A stretch of 37,179 nt of DNA from Pseudomonadota bacterium (GTDB lineage Bacteria; Pseudomonadota; Gammaproteobacteria; Burkholderiales; Thiobacillaceae): the NCBI GenBank assembly GCA_021802945.1, contig JAJZRE010000004.1, positions 64,818-101,996 on the forward strand. Direction: 5' to 3'. Below, piece by piece: positions 26,089-35,963 of this stretch. Position 1 is the stretch's first letter. Every line of letters starts with the position of its first letter. The position numbers were made by a program, and so were the translations under genes. Under the pieces are notes generated by a model, which ran no database searches, was not told where the DNA came from, and was given only the letters and a program-made list of their open reading frames with translations.

Positions 26089-27603
26089 TCAGAAGGCCAG
26101 ATTGGCCCGCACACCGAGAATCGTCACCGTCCGTGCGTCCGCGTTGCCAGCCGGATTGCGGATGTACTGGAAGTCGGGTGTCAGTTCGAATCGCTCATGG
26201 ACATGAAAGCGGTAATACGTCTCCACGACCTGCTCCCAACCGGTGGCGACAAAGCCATAGTCGGGTATGCCATTGGCATCCGCATCCACGGTTGCGGATT
26301 GGGCACGGAAGTCCTTGCTGGTGCGATTGCTTCCTATGGCAAGGCCAATGGCGTCGGCTCCCCGGTCCCAATAGCTGCCATTGAATTCGGCGCCAAAACT
26401 GGCGGCACGATCGAAAGGCAGGCGGTCGCCGCTGCCCGTACCCAGGCGTCCGAACAGCGTGATGCCGTCGCCGAGTCGCTGGTCGAAATTGAATCCGATG
26501 CCGCGATGGGAAGCAGTCTCACCCGTGACGAAGGTCGGCGCCTGGCCGTTGCGCCAGAGATAAACCCGGTAGTTGCCTTCAAGTCCGGCAAAGAAGCGCC
26601 GGCTGGTTTCCGCCTGGAGAATCACGAACGGCGACTTGAAGGAATCGCTAAAATTGGCGCTGCGTCCCGCGCCGAATACGCCGAGGGACAGGCGGTAGGT
26701 CTCGGGTTTTGCGCCCCAGTTGAAGTAGGACACGCGCATGCCCGGCGAGAAGCCGAAACCGTCGGCGCCGATGTTGGCCGCCAGCGGGTTGTCCAGCAGT
26801 GCGTTATGGACGAACGGGCTCGCCAGGAACTGGCGGGTTTCGTCGTTGGCCGCCGCGTTCCGGTCGAAGAACGCGAAGGGATCCATCTTGCCGAAATTGA
26901 CGGTGAGGGTTTGCCGCGAATTGGGCTTGAAGCCGCCATACGGCAGCGGGATGTCAGCCTGGTACCAGGCTTCAGCCAGCATCATGGCACTGGTTTCTGG
27001 TGGGACTACTGAGCCGAGTTGGAACGAGGTGGCATTGGGCCCCACAAAGGAGGTGAACTTGTCGCCCAGCCCCTTGCCCTGGCCGACACGGAAATGGCCG
27101 AACAGCTTGCTCTCGATGTCGCCGGTCTTGATGGTCGGCGTGGTCACCGTGATGTCCGCACGGTAATTGAGTTCGGTGCCGCTGGTATCGATGCCGCTCG
27201 CCCGCTGGGCAACCGTGCTGAAGTTCGCGCCGGCGGAAAATCCTTCGATGGAGTCGATGACCTTCGCCTGCTTCTGGATATCCAGCGTCTGGTATTCGAC
27301 CGCCTTCAGGCGTGACGCCAGTTCCGGTTCCTTCTCGCTGACGTCCTCGGTGGACAGCGCGGAATCGAGTAGCGCGTTACGCTCTTCCAGAACCTTCAGG
27401 CGCGCCTCGATCTGGCTATTTGCATCGGTAGCATGGGGCTGCAAAGCCTTTTCGAGTTCGGCGTTTCGCTTTTCGAGTTTTTCCACCCGTTCCATGAGGC
27501 GCTGTAGCAGGCGGGTGGTATCGGCATCCTCCGCCGCCAGGGCGGGGAAGGAAGTGATCATGACCGCCGCCAGCAGCCCGATACGTGCCGCGTAGCCGGT
27601 CAT
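26089..27603 (-). CDS. OprB/LbtU-like outer-membrane porin
   Basis: A 504-residue outer-membrane barrel protein. The signal peptide ends near ALAAE (about residue 25). Residues about 30-110 form a coiled coil (LLQRLMERVEKLEKRNAELEK) and the barrel follows. LFGRLGTGSGDRLP, YWDRGADAIGLAIGSNR and VVETYYRFHVHERFELTPD resemble OprB and LbtU porins, and the C-terminus ends in Phe (VRANLAF), as for outer-membrane proteins. The ATG at 27603 is preferred over an upstream frame. It lies inside the iron operon one base after the P19 stop, so it may supply the outer-membrane step. Its substrate is not established. Confidence 0.75.
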   Translation of the reverse strand: MTGYAARIGLLAAVMITSFPALAAEDADTTRLLQRLMERVEKLEKRNAELEKALQPHATDANSQIEARLKVLEERNALLDSALSTEDVSEKEPELASRLKAVEYQTLDIQKQAKVIDSIEGFSAGANFSTVAQRASGIDTSGTELNYRADITVTTPTIKTGDIESKLFGHFRVGQGKGLGDKFTSFVGPNATSFQLGSVVPPETSAMMLAEAWYQADIPLPYGGFKPNSRQTLTVNFGKMDPFAFFDRNAAANDETRQFLASPFVHNALLDNPLAANIGADGFGFSPGMRVSYFNWGAKPETYRLSLGVFGAGRSANFSDSFKSPFVILQAETSRRFFAGLEGNYRVYLWRNGQAPTFVTGETASHRGIGFNFDQRLGDGITLFGRLGTGSGDRLPFDRAASFGAEFNGSYWDRGADAIGLAIGSNRTSKDFRAQSATVDADANGIPDYGFVATGWEQVVETYYRFHVHERFELTPDFQYIRNPAGNADARTVTILGVRANLAF

Positions 27604-27604
27604 A

Positions 27605-28156
27605 CTAGTACCCCCCTTTTTTTCCGACGCCCACATAGGTGAACTCGTATTCCACCTCGAAAGGCTTGAACCATGGACGCACGCCTGTCAGACGATCGAT
27701 ATGGCGGCCGAAATGGGTGTGCGGATCCGCCGAGGGGGGCGAAATGGTGTATTTGACGCGGTATTTCCCCGGCCCCTTGAGCTTGACGTTGTCGCCGTAG
27801 TGGGGGCCGTCGTTGGCGACCATCGGCATGAAATCGCCGCTGATCCTATCGTTGCTGCCGATCTTGGTAACCTCGTATTTCACACCCAGATACGGCATCC
27901 AGGCGCCTTCTTCGAACCCGTTGGGGTTGTTGGCCAAGGCGTGGATGTCGGCCTCCAAATGCACATCGGAATCCTTGGTGGGGCGCATCATGCCTTCCGG
28001 CTCCATTTCCACTGGTTGCAGATAAACGGCGCCGATCTCCATCCCGTAACGTTGTTGAGGGGTGCCGATCGGGTATTCCACGGCGAACGCCATTGTGGCA
28101 AAGCTTGCCGTCAACACCGCCAGCGCGGCACGATTAATACAGTTACGAAAACGCAT
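27605..28156 (-). CDS. ftrA: Periplasmic Fe/Cu-binding P19 protein (FtrA-like)
   Basis: A 183-residue periplasmic protein of the P19/Tp34 family, with a signal peptide to about residue 25. The metal ligands are recognisable: HLEADIHA (66-73), FMPMVANDGPHYG (109-121), and a His cluster HTHFGRH (146-152). In this family a Cu site and an iron site are bound by Met and His. It is the first gene of the operon and is expected to supply the FTR1 permease with iron. AAGGAG lies 6 bp before the ATG at 28156, so the longer frame from 28255 is not used. Confidence 0.88.
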   Translation of the reverse strand: MRFRNCINRAALAVLTASFATMAFAVEYPIGTPQQRYGMEIGAVYLQPVEMEPEGMMRPTKDSDVHLEADIHALANNPNGFEEGAWMPYLGVKYEVTKIGSNDRISGDFMPMVANDGPHYGDNVKLKGPGKYRVKYTISPPSADPHTHFGRHIDRLTGVRPWFKPFEVEYEFTYVGVGKKGGY

Positions 28157-28270
28157 GGGTTTCTCCTTTTCTGCGGCGACTAGAGACCATCGGCTAGCTA
28201 CTGGGGCGGAGAAGCCCGTTGGCTGGCTAAATGTCGGGTTATTTCGTTGTATCAACGGATACTGATAGAT

Positions 28271-28299
28271 ATGCTAACAAGAACGATTCGTGTTTGCAA
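28271..28299 (-). promoter_or_regulatory. Candidate promoter of the ftr operon
   Basis: On the minus strand, TTGCAA (28299-28294) and TAGCAT (28276-28271) are separated by 17 nt. The predicted start near 28264 leaves a leader of about 107 nt. The -35 overlaps an AT-rich palindrome, GCAATA-AA-TATTGC (28296-28309), a possible regulator site. No convincing Fur box was seen. Confidence 0.3.
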
Positions 28300-28597
28300 T
28301 AAATATTGCCATTGCGCGAACGATTGCAGGAGGGCGTGACCTGGAAAGAGATGCTGACCTGGCGACGGTGGCATGAATCTGTAGGGTGGCACGGATTGGC
28401 GGCTGCCCAGCGCTCAACAGCCTATACGAGCAGGCTGGGCATGGGGGCAGAAAAGCCAAGCACGCTTCCACCCATGGCCGGTTCAGGAAGCCTGCGCAGC
28501 ATAGGATTCGCGCGGAGACGGAGATTCTGGCCGGTGGTGCTAGGTAATCTGCGCAGTGTGCTGGGAGAGGAAAAGCACTAGCCAGTCTGTCTTGCGG

Positions 28598-28635
28598 GCG
28601 TGGCGCCACTTAGGGCAGCGCCACGCTCATTTTTT
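28598..28635 (+). terminator. Plus-strand intrinsic terminator
   Basis: GCGTGGCGC (28598-28606) pairs with GCGCCACGC (28618-28626) around an 11-nt loop, followed by TCA and six Ts (28630-28635). The T-run lies on the plus strand only, so it does not serve the HU gene, which runs the other way. No identified gene reads into it from the left. Confidence 0.6.
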
Positions 28636-28641
28636 ATTACA

Positions 28642-28938
28642 TCACTTCTTTTTGGCAGCTTTCTTACCCCCGACCGCTACCTTGAAGCCAGCCCCAGCCG
28701 TGAAGCGCGGCACAGTCGATGCTGAAATCTTGATTTCGGCCCCTGTCTGTGGATTGCGGCCAGTGCGAGCCACGCGTTTGGACGATTTGAAGGTGCCGAA
28801 ACCCACGAGGGTAACGGTGTCGCCCTTTGCGACTGCTTTAACGACCGCGTCGAGGATCGCATCGAGCGCCCTTCCAGCAGCGGCCTTGCTGATATCAGCT
28901 TCGGCTGCAGCGGCTTCGATCAATTCAGATTTTTTCAT
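28642..28938 (-). CDS. HU-family DNA-binding protein
   Basis: A 98-residue nucleoid protein. [25 protein letters not shown] is the N-terminal dimerisation helix region. [25 protein letters not shown] is the core signature with the DNA-binding arm. The C-terminus adds a Lys/Ala tail, GGKKAAKKK, longer than the usual HU end and reminiscent of histone-like tails. AAGGGAT precedes the ATG. It may be an extra HU copy on the island rather than the main chromosomal one (inference). Confidence 0.92.
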   Translation of the reverse strand: MKKSELIEAAAAEADISKAAAGRALDAILDAVVKAVAKGDTVTLVGFGTFKSSKRVARTGRNPQTGAEIKISASTVPRFTAGAGFKVAVGGKKAAKKK

Positions 28939-29088
28939 GAATATCCCTTGGGTTGGTTGGGGGAGCTTCATGCTACCAGCGATCACGACGTGATAGCCAT
29001 TCAGGGTCGAGGACGATCTTCCAATTTTTCAGAGAGCGGACAATGCCGAGTATCCGTTATCCACACCGGTTGAGTTTGCAATTCAAAG

Positions 29089-29120
29089 CGGAACTGGCAG
29101 CAAAAAAATGGCCAGTTCCG
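29089..29120. repeat. 10-bp inverted repeat downstream of the HiPIP-like gene
   Basis: CGGAACTGGC (29089-29098) is mirrored by GCCAGTTCCG (29111-29120). The 12-nt loop holds seven As (Ts on the minus strand). No T-run follows the stem on the minus strand, so it is a poor terminator and may be an mRNA-end hairpin. Confidence 0.6.
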
Positions 29121-29139
29121 GAGGTATTACGGTTGTAGC

Positions 29140-29478
29140 TTATGCCGGGATCGGCGTATACAAAATACAGTAAGCCATTGCGCTGATCTGTCCCGCTACC
29201 ACTTGGCACGATCCATTTTGGCAATTCATCATCGCAGACATGCCTGCGCCCATCATGCCTTTACCCGAGGAAGTTGCGCCTGGTGGAATGAAGTATTTAC
29301 ACATCCCGCACATTTTTCCTTGCGTGGGATTATCCTGGTAGTGCACTGCGCCTTTGCTTGCTTTGGCTGCTTTGCTGTCGCTGTATGCAAGTTCTGGCAA
29401 GGCGGTCACAGCTACGGAAAGAAAGATTGCCTTTCTAAGCCACATACGGCGTGGAGATGGAATGTCTCGCTTTTTCAT
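29140..29478 (-). CDS. HiPIP-like iron-sulfur protein with Met-rich insert
   Basis: A 112-residue exported protein with an Arg-rich N-terminus (PRRMWLRKAIF) that could be a Tat signal. CGMC (57-60), Cys91 and Cys104 fit the CxxC...C...C pattern of high-potential iron-sulfur proteins. The closing CILYTP resembles the aromatic end of that family. A Met/Gly-rich stretch, GKGMMGAGMSAMMN, plus an extra Cys86, lies between the second and third cluster Cys, where typical HiPIPs have about 14 residues. The insert could bind copper (inference). AAAGGAG precedes the ATG at 29478. The small Met-rich membrane protein upstream is in the same direction. Confidence 0.6.
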   Translation of the reverse strand: MKKRDIPSPRRMWLRKAIFLSVAVTALPELAYSDSKAAKASKGAVHYQDNPTQGKMCGMCKYFIPPGATSSGKGMMGAGMSAMMNCQNGSCQVVAGQISAMAYCILYTPIPA

Positions 29479-29533
29479 AAATGCTCCTTTTACTATCAAT
29501 TTTTCATCTTGTCGTACATTCAAGCTCGATTAT

Positions 29534-29746
29534 CTAGAGCTGCAAATCGCGTTTCTTTTGCGCTGATTCCTTTGCTTCGATCTCACCTGTTTTTCCAGTA
29601 GGTTCCACCGCGGGCTGAGGGCTATTGAAAAGCGTTTTTGCCAGCATGATGATGCCGAAAATCACAAGCACACCAAGCACTGCCATACCTGTTCCCATCC
29701 AAAGTCCCATCCAGCCTGAACCATTACTCATCATTTGATTCCACAT
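29534..29746 (-). CDS. Small Met-rich single-span membrane protein
   Basis: A 70-residue protein that begins MWNQMMSNGSGWMGLWMG, has one transmembrane helix (about 21-40) and ends in a charged tail without a clear SHOCT motif. The Met/Trp-rich start resembles the small protein at 6736. AGGAGG lies 6 bp before the ATG at 29746. It is 55 bp upstream of the HiPIP-like gene and probably co-transcribed. Function is unknown; copper-related by composition and context. Confidence 0.65.
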   Translation of the reverse strand: MWNQMMSNGSGWMGLWMGTGMAVLGVLVIFGIIMLAKTLFNSPQPAVEPTGKTGEIEAKESAQKKRDLQL

Positions 29747-29932
29747 GCGTCGCCTCCTGATAAAAAACCTGCCTAAACCCACTCCGGGAAAATAGTCACT
29801 TGGTAATACTCATGAACTGGCTAGTCCAAGTGTTGCCGTGCGACTTGAATCTCCTTTCATGATTCAAAAACAGGTGCATGGATCGGGTTCCAGCTCATCC
29901 GTCAAACCCTAAACGGCAATACGTTCCATGCA

Positions 29933-32900
29933 CTAGGGAAATACTGATTTGTTCACCAGCTTGCGGCGCCGCATCAGCCGGTACGCAGCCGGAATCACAA
30001 AAAGGGACAGCAGTGGCGCGGTGACCATGCCGCCCACCATGGGCGCGGCGATGCGGCTCATGATTTCGCTGCCAGTGCCGCTGCCCCATAGAATGGGCAA
30101 AAGGCCGGCAATGATGACTGCCACGGTCATGGCCTTGGGCCGTACGCGCAGCACCGCCCCTTCCCTGATGGCATCGAGCAGGGCCGCGCTGGTCTCGTTG
30201 CCGTCGTCGATTCGACTGTTCCAGGCCTGCTTCAGGTACAGCAGCATGATCACGCCGAACTCGGCCGACACGCCGGCCAGCGCAATGAACCCGACCCCAG
30301 TGGCGACCGACAGGTTGTAACCGAGCAGGTACAGAAACCACACTCCGCCGGTGAGTGCGAAGGGCAGCGTGACCATGATGAGCAAGGCTTCGTCGAAGCG
30401 CCTGAAGGTGAGATACAACAGCACGAAGATGATGAGCAGCGTGGCCGGCACGACCAGCTCCAGACGCGCATTGGCCCGTTCCATGAACTCGAACTGCCCC
30501 GAGTAGGCCAGGCTCATGCCGGGATCGAGCTTGACCTCGCGCGCCACGGCGGCACGCAGGTCCGCCACCACCGAAGCCAGGTCGCGGCCGCGCACATCCA
30601 CATACACCCAGCCCGAGGGGCGGGCGTTTTCGCTCTTGAGCATGGGCGGGCCAGCCGATACCTTGACCCGTGCCACCATGCCCAGTGTGATCTGGCTGCC
30701 GAGCGGCGTGACGATGGGCAATTGCGTCAGCCGCTCGACGGTGTCGCGCCATTCGCGCGGGTAACGCAGGTTGATGGGATAGCGCGCCAGCCCCTCGACC
30801 GTCTCGCCGACGTTCTCGCCGCCGACGAGCCCGGACACGACCGCTTGCACGTCAGCGATGTTGAGGCCGTAGCGGGCGGCCGCGGCGCGATCGATATCGA
30901 CATCGACGTAGCGGCCGCCGGTAAGCCGCTCGGCCAGCGCGGACGAGACGCCGGGTACCGTCTTGGCGACTTGTTCCACCTGCTGAGCGATACGGTCGAT
31001 GTCCGCCAGATTGCTACCCGAGATCTTGACGCCGATTGGGCTCTTGATGCCGGTGGCGAGCATGTCGATGCGGTTGCGGATGGGCGGAATCCAGATGTTG
31101 GCGAGCCCGGGCACCTTGACCGCGCGATCCAGTTCCTCGACCAGCTTGTCCGGGGTCATGCCCGGCCGCCATTGATCGCGCGGCTTGAACTGGATCGTGG
31201 TCTCGAACATCTCCAGCGGTGCTGGATCGGTGGCGGTTTCGGCGCGGCCGGCCTTGCCGAAGACATGCGCCACTTCGGGCACGGTCTTGATCAGGCGGTC
31301 CGTCTGCTGCAACAGTTCGCTGGCTTTCTGCGCCGACAGCCCCGGCAGCGCCGACGGCATATAGAGCAGATCGCCCTCGTCCAGCGGCGGCAGAAATTCG
31401 CCGCCGAGCCGGCTGATCGGCCACGCCGCGGTGAGGAACAGCAACGCGGCCACCGCGAGCGTCGTCTTCGGCCGCGCCAGCACCGCATCCAGCAGCGGCC
31501 GGTAGGCGCCGATGAGCCAGCGGTTGAGCGGATTCTTCGCCTCATCCGGCAGCGTGCCGCGTATCCAGTAGCCCATCAGCACCGGAATCAGCGTTACCGA
31601 CAGGCCGGCGGCTGCCGCCATGGAGTAGGTCTTGGTGATCGCGAGCGGACCGAACAGCCGGCCCTCCTGCGCTTCCAGCATGAACACCGGCACAAAGGAA
31701 ATGGTGATGATCAGGAGCGAGAAGAACAGCGCTGGCCCGACCTCGACGGCAGACTCGGTCATGACCCGCCAGTGCGCCTCGCCCTGGAGAGACTGGCCGG
31801 GATGTTCTCGCTTCCACGCCTCGACATGCTTGTGGGCGTTTTCGATCATGACGATGGCCGCATCCACCATCGCCCCGATGGCGATCGCGATGCCGCCAAG
31901 CGACATGATGTTCGCGTTCACGCCCTGGTAGCGCATGGCAATGAATGCCGTCAGCACGCCCAGCGGCAACGAGACGATGGCCACCAGCGACGATCGCACA
32001 TGCCACAGGAACAGCGCGCATACCAGCGCGACGACGATGAATTCTTCGATGAGTTTGTGGCTGAGGTTTTCCACCGCGCGGTCAATCAGCTTGCTGCGGT
32101 CGTAGGTCGTGACGATCTCCACGCCCTTGGGCAGGCTGGCCTTGAGCTGTTCCAGCTTCGCGTGCACCGCCGCGATAGTCTCACGCGCGTTCTTGCCACT
32201 ACGCAGAATGACCACGCCGCCGACCGTTTCGCCCTGGCCATCCAGTTCCGCGATGCCACGCCGCATTTCCGGACCTAGCTGGATGGCCGCCACGTCGCCG
32301 AGAAGGACCGGCACGCTGTTCACGAGTTTGAGCGGAATGGACCGGAAATCGGCAAGCGATTTCAGGTAGCCGCTGGCGCGTACCATCAGTTCGGCTTCGC
32401 CGAGCGTCAGCACCGATCCGCCGCTCTCCTGATTCGCCCTGGCAATGGCATCCTTCACTTCGGCCTGCGTAATACCGAGGCCGGCAAGTTTGACGGGGTC
32501 GAGCACGACCTGATACTGCTTGACCATGCCGCCCACCGTGGCCACTTCGGCCACGTTCGGCAGGGCCTTCAGCTCGAATTTCAGGAACCAGTCCTGCAAG
32601 GCGCGCAACTGTGCCAGATCATGGTGCCCGGTCCTGTCGACGAGCGCATATTCGTAGATCCAGCCCACACCGGTGGCGTCGGGTCCCAGCGCCGGTTTAG
32701 CCGTTGCGGGTAGGCGAGCCTGCACTTGGCTGAGATATTCCAGCACCCGCGACCGCGCCCAGTACAGATCGGTGCCGTCCTCGAAAATGACATAGACAAA
32801 ACTGTCGCCAAAGAAGGAAAACCCGCGCACCGTCTTCGCCCCCGGCACCGACAACATGGTGGTGGCAAGCGGATAGGTGACCTGGTTCTCCACGATCTGC

Positions 32901-33073
32901 GGTGCCTGGCCGGGATAAGTGGTACGGATGATGACCTGCACATCGGACAGATCGGGCAATGCGTCGATCGGCGTGGTTTTCACCGACCACACGCCCCACG
33001 CCACGGTGAACAGGGTCGCCAGCAAAACCAGAAAGCGGTTGGCGACCGACCATTTGATGAGGCGCGCGATCAT
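29933..33073 (-). CDS. cusA: CusA-type Cu/Ag RND transporter
   Basis: Inner-membrane RND pump of 1046 residues that exports Cu(I) and Ag(I). [17 protein letters not shown] in TM4 is the DAA form that separates Cu/Ag pumps from divalent Czc pumps. The three Met residues of the E. coli CusA binding site have matches in [26 protein letters not shown] and [14 protein letters not shown]. The start [14 protein letters not shown] and the [19 protein letters not shown] segment are also typical. Its ATG overlaps the cusB stop (ATGA), so the two are translationally coupled. Confidence 0.94.
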   Translation of the reverse strand: MIARLIKWSVANRFLVLLATLFTVAWGVWSVKTTPIDALPDLSDVQVIIRTTYPGQAPQIVENQVTYPLATTMLSVPGAKTVRGFSFFGDSFVYVIFEDGTDLYWARSRVLEYLSQVQARLPATAKPALGPDATGVGWIYEYALVDRTGHHDLAQLRALQDWFLKFELKALPNVAEVATVGGMVKQYQVVLDPVKLAGLGITQAEVKDAIARANQESGGSVLTLGEAELMVRASGYLKSLADFRSIPLKLVNSVPVLLGDVAAIQLGPEMRRGIAELDGQGETVGGVVILRSGKNARETIAAVHAKLEQLKASLPKGVEIVTTYDRSKLIDRAVENLSHKLIEEFIVVALVCALFLWHVRSSLVAIVSLPLGVLTAFIAMRYQGVNANIMSLGGIAIAIGAMVDAAIVMIENAHKHVEAWKREHPGQSLQGEAHWRVMTESAVEVGPALFFSLLIITISFVPVFMLEAQEGRLFGPLAITKTYSMAAAAGLSVTLIPVLMGYWIRGTLPDEAKNPLNRWLIGAYRPLLDAVLARPKTTLAVAALLFLTAAWPISRLGGEFLPPLDEGDLLYMPSALPGLSAQKASELLQQTDRLIKTVPEVAHVFGKAGRAETATDPAPLEMFETTIQFKPRDQWRPGMTPDKLVEELDRAVKVPGLANIWIPPIRNRIDMLATGIKSPIGVKISGSNLADIDRIAQQVEQVAKTVPGVSSALAERLTGGRYVDVDIDRAAAARYGLNIADVQAVVSGLVGGENVGETVEGLARYPINLRYPREWRDTVERLTQLPIVTPLGSQITLGMVARVKVSAGPPMLKSENARPSGWVYVDVRGRDLASVVADLRAAVAREVKLDPGMSLAYSGQFEFMERANARLELVVPATLLIIFVLLYLTFRRFDEALLIMVTLPFALTGGVWFLYLLGYNLSVATGVGFIALAGVSAEFGVIMLLYLKQAWNSRIDDGNETSAALLDAIREGAVLRVRPKAMTVAVIIAGLLPILWGSGTGSEIMSRIAAPMVGGMVTAPLLSLFVIPAAYRLMRRRKLVNKSVFP

Positions 33074-34560
33074 TTTTCGCCCCCCGTCTTGTCGAGTTTC
33101 TCAACCAGCAGGCCGTCGTCGGTTTCGCGCACGCCGACCCTCACCCGATCGCCCACCTTCAGGCCCTGCCCTAGTTCGGGATTGGCGAGCGGAAACTCCA
33201 TGGTCATGCCGGGCATCGAAAGCGTCTTGAAGGGACCGTGCGCGAGCGTCACGCTCGTGCCGGACAATCCCTTGATGACGGCATCCGCTTCGTGCAGCGC
33301 AACCGCCGCCGGCAGCGCTTCGTCCGGCCCGGAAGGGCTTGCAACGATCCCCTGCAGACTTGCTTCGGAATCGATCAGGAACTGGCCGCTGGCGACGATT
33401 TTCTGGCCTTCGTCGAGACCGGACGCAATGACCGTGTCGGCACCGGACTCGGGACCAAGGACGACATCGACCGGGCGATAGCGTCCTTCTGCTTCGGCCA
33501 CGATGACCAGCGCGCGGCGTCCGGTACGGATCACCGCTTCGGTCGGCACTAACAGCGCCGATTCGCCGACCGCTCCTTTGAGGCTGACCTGGGCCGTCAA
33601 CCCCGGCCTCAGGCGTCCGTCCTTGTTGGGTAGCTCAACCCGAACCCTGAGCGCACGCGCGGCATCGTTCAATGTCGGCAATAACGCAGTGACGCGACCC
33701 TGTACCGGCTTGCCCGGAAAGGCGGCAAATTTTGCTTCGGCGGATTGTCCGATCAGAACGGCTCCGGCCTGGGCTTCCGGCACCGACACATCGAGCCACA
33801 CCGTGCTGATGCCGTTGACGCGTGCCATCGTCTGTCCCGCCATCAGTGTCATGCCGGGGCGCACGTCGAGCGTCTGGATCACGCCGGCGCGCGGGGTGGT
33901 GATCGATATGCGATTTCTGACCTTGCCGGTTTGAACCACTGCCCGTATCAGACTTTCCGGCATGCCGCCCAGCCGCATCCGTTCGCGCGCCGCAGCTTCC
34001 AGCGGCGCGTCGCCCACGGCCTTGAGCGCCAGATACTCCTGTTGCAACGCAGCCCATTCCGGCACCAGCAGTTCGGCGATGAACGCACCGGATCCGACCA
34101 CGTCATTGGGTGCCAGCCTGGCCACGCGCTCCACGAATCCACCTGTGCGCGCCTGCACGACGGCGATATCGCGCTCGTTGAAGTTGACGATTCCCGTCGC
34201 CACCACGTTCAAATCCAGCGGGGCGCGCGTGACCGTGGCCAGGCGGACGCCCAGGTTCTGCGCCACGCCCGGGTCGATCGTCACGGTCGAGGCATCGCCG
34301 CCTTCGTCGGCATATTTCGGCACCAGTTGCATGTCCATGAAGGGCGACTTGCCAGGCTTGTCGAATTTTTGGGTGGGAACCATCGGGTCGTACCAGTACA
34401 GCACGCTGCGGCCGTCTTTCGCGGCAGTGGCGGGCATGGTCTTCCCGTCCGCTGGCACATGGTTTCTTTCCCACCACAAGCCCGCCGCCGCGCCAACGGC
34501 GAGCAGCGCAATCACGGCGAAGAGAACCAGCGCTGTTTTCTTAATCGTTTGGCGACTCAT
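33070..34560 (-). CDS. cusB: CusB-type membrane fusion protein with fused CusF-like domain
   Basis: Periplasmic adaptor of the Cus pump, 496 residues. After an N-terminal membrane segment (8-29), residues 53-85 match a heavy-metal-binding domain (YWYDPMVP and [16 protein letters not shown]). The adaptor core follows with [20 protein letters not shown] and [12 protein letters not shown]. Residues 421-496 are a fused CusF-like domain. In place of the His36, Trp44, Met47 and Met49 of CusF it has His441, Met449, Met452 and Met454, so the stacking Trp is a Met. Fusion would keep the metallochaperone at the pump. It overlaps cusC and cusA by 4 bp each. Confidence 0.92.
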   Translation of the reverse strand: MSRQTIKKTALVLFAVIALLAVGAAAGLWWERNHVPADGKTMPATAAKDGRSVLYWYDPMVPTQKFDKPGKSPFMDMQLVPKYADEGGDASTVTIDPGVAQNLGVRLATVTRAPLDLNVVATGIVNFNERDIAVVQARTGGFVERVARLAPNDVVGSGAFIAELLVPEWAALQQEYLALKAVGDAPLEAAARERMRLGGMPESLIRAVVQTGKVRNRISITTPRAGVIQTLDVRPGMTLMAGQTMARVNGISTVWLDVSVPEAQAGAVLIGQSAEAKFAAFPGKPVQGRVTALLPTLNDAARALRVRVELPNKDGRLRPGLTAQVSLKGAVGESALLVPTEAVIRTGRRALVIVAEAEGRYRPVDVVLGPESGADTVIASGLDEGQKIVASGQFLIDSEASLQGIVASPSGPDEALPAAVALHEADAVIKGLSGTSVTLAHGPFKTLSMPGMTMEFPLANPELGQGLKVGDRVRVGVRETDDGLLVEKLDKTGGEK

Positions 34561-35846
34561 TGTTTTTCTCCGGACAAAGTGGGTTCGCCATAGGCGTAAT
34601 GAAGACGTGCGGCCATCTTCTGGCGTTCGCCTTCGAGCGCGAGGGCCATGAGTTCGGCGTCAACGCGTTCGCGCCGCGCCATCACCAGATTGACGAGTTC
34701 GCCCTTGCCGCCGCGCCATTCAGCCAAGGCCAGATCGACCTTCTCGCCGGCCAGCGGTAGCAGCACCTCGCGCTGGCGCCTGACGGCCTTGTCGAGGCGC
34801 TGGTACTCGGCAAAATCCGCTTCTAGCATTGCCGCATGTTCGCGCATCACCGCTTCGCGTTCGGCGTCGAGCCCTTCCCGTTCGGCAAGCCTGGCGGCAA
34901 TTTTCGGGTCCTGGCGGGTGGCGGCAAACACCGGCAGATCAAAACTCACCTGCACCGTGGCCATGTCGCCAAACTGCGCGCCGCGCTTCTGGTAAGCCAG
35001 CTCAAGCGCCCAGTCCGGCTTCTTGTCGGCCCGCGCTTCGGCCACCTCGGCGTCCAGTACCTGTGCTTTGGGGTCAAATATCGCCAGTTCAGGGTGCCGG
35101 TGCAGCGCATGCGCCAGCGCGTCATGGACAACTGGCCAGTCAGGCACGGTGCCCTCCAGCGGTGCTTCCGCGCGTGGACCCACCCAGCGTTTGAGCGTGG
35201 CGATGGATTGCTGGCGGCGTGCGATGAGCTCGTCCCGTCGCGTGTCAATCATTGCTGCCTCCTGGCGCGCCGCCACCACTTCCATCGCACTGCCCTTGCC
35301 CCCGGCAATGCGGGCACGCACTGCCGCATCGAACAAGCGATTCTCGCCATCCAGCGCATCGATGAGCGCGAGCTGGTGTTCGACCGTATCGCGCGCAATC
35401 CAGGCAAGCGCCGTTTCCTGCAGCACAGTGAGACGGGTGATGCGGGTTTGTGCTTCGCTCAGTGCAATCCGCCCACGTGCAACTTCAACGCGTGCGCCGC
35501 GCTTGGAGGTGTTAGGAAATTCCTGCATGACGCCGATGCGTTGCATGGTCATCGGTTCGCTGGACAGGCTGAAACGGTCGGCGCCCTCGATGGGTACGTT
35601 ATCGAGCCCCAAGGTCAGCTTGGGATCGGGCAACTCGCCAGCTGGAATGGCCGCTTGCCGGGCAGCGTCGACCTGCGCTGATTCTGCCCGGAGCGTGGGG
35701 GCCTCCCGCACGGCCAATGCCAGCGCGGCATCGAAAGAGAGCGGCTCGGCGAACGCCGTGTTGACTGGACTCGCCAGTCCCAGCAACGTAGCCGTGCAGC
35801 ACAGTAGGAACCGACTCAAGCAGTCGGCTGATTGGGGAATACGCAT
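34557..35846 (-). CDS. cusC: CusC-type outer membrane efflux channel
   Basis: TolC-like outer-membrane factor for the Cus pump, 429 residues with a signal peptide ending near AFAEP (about residue 33). LSFDAALALAVREAPTLRAE opens the first helical repeat. The second repeat includes ALAHALHRHPELAIFDPKA, and the C-terminal region is EGERQKMAARLHYAYGE. AAGGAG precedes the ATG. It is the first gene of the coupled cusCBA set, with the small Cys/Met-rich protein gene 117 bp upstream on the same strand. Confidence 0.88.
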   Translation of the reverse strand: MRIPQSADCLSRFLLCCTATLLGLASPVNTAFAEPLSFDAALALAVREAPTLRAESAQVDAARQAAIPAGELPDPKLTLGLDNVPIEGADRFSLSSEPMTMQRIGVMQEFPNTSKRGARVEVARGRIALSEAQTRITRLTVLQETALAWIARDTVEHQLALIDALDGENRLFDAAVRARIAGGKGSAMEVVAARQEAAMIDTRRDELIARRQQSIATLKRWVGPRAEAPLEGTVPDWPVVHDALAHALHRHPELAIFDPKAQVLDAEVAEARADKKPDWALELAYQKRGAQFGDMATVQVSFDLPVFAATRQDPKIAARLAEREGLDAEREAVMREHAAMLEADFAEYQRLDKAVRRQREVLLPLAGEKVDLALAEWRGGKGELVNLVMARRERVDAELMALALEGERQKMAARLHYAYGEPTLSGEKQ

Positions 35847-35963
35847 GTTTCCAACTCCTTACGCGACAGCGCGCATCAAACAAGCCAAACCAGGCTTGAT
35901 GGCGCCAGATATCCGCACTGACGTCTGATCAAACAGACGCAGCGCAGCGCTCGGCACAAGAAA

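Larger units (their letters stand above)
28157..28641. other. 485-bp stretch between ftrA and the HU gene
   Basis: It holds the ftr promoter candidate and, at 28598-28635, a plus-strand terminator. Between them open frames exist on both strands (for example plus, from ATG 28351 to 28581, 76 residues), but none has a known domain or convincing ribosome site. A short plus-strand transcript ending at the terminator is possible. Confidence 0.5.

Noticed and set aside
25600..27012. A 470-codon plus-strand frame across the iron operon
   Set aside because: It is antisense to the porin and cupredoxin genes, which have clear signals; composition-driven shadow.
28296..28309. GCAATA-AA-TATTGC as a Fur box for the ftr operon
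   Set aside because: It does not match the Fur consensus; only a weak palindrome overlapping the -35.
29089..29120. Inverted repeat as an intrinsic terminator for the HiPIP-like gene
   Set aside because: The T-run lies in the loop, not after the stem.
29043..29138. Plus-strand 31-codon frame between the HU and HiPIP-like genes
   Set aside because: Weak ribosome site, no known domain and it lies over the inverted repeat; too little support.
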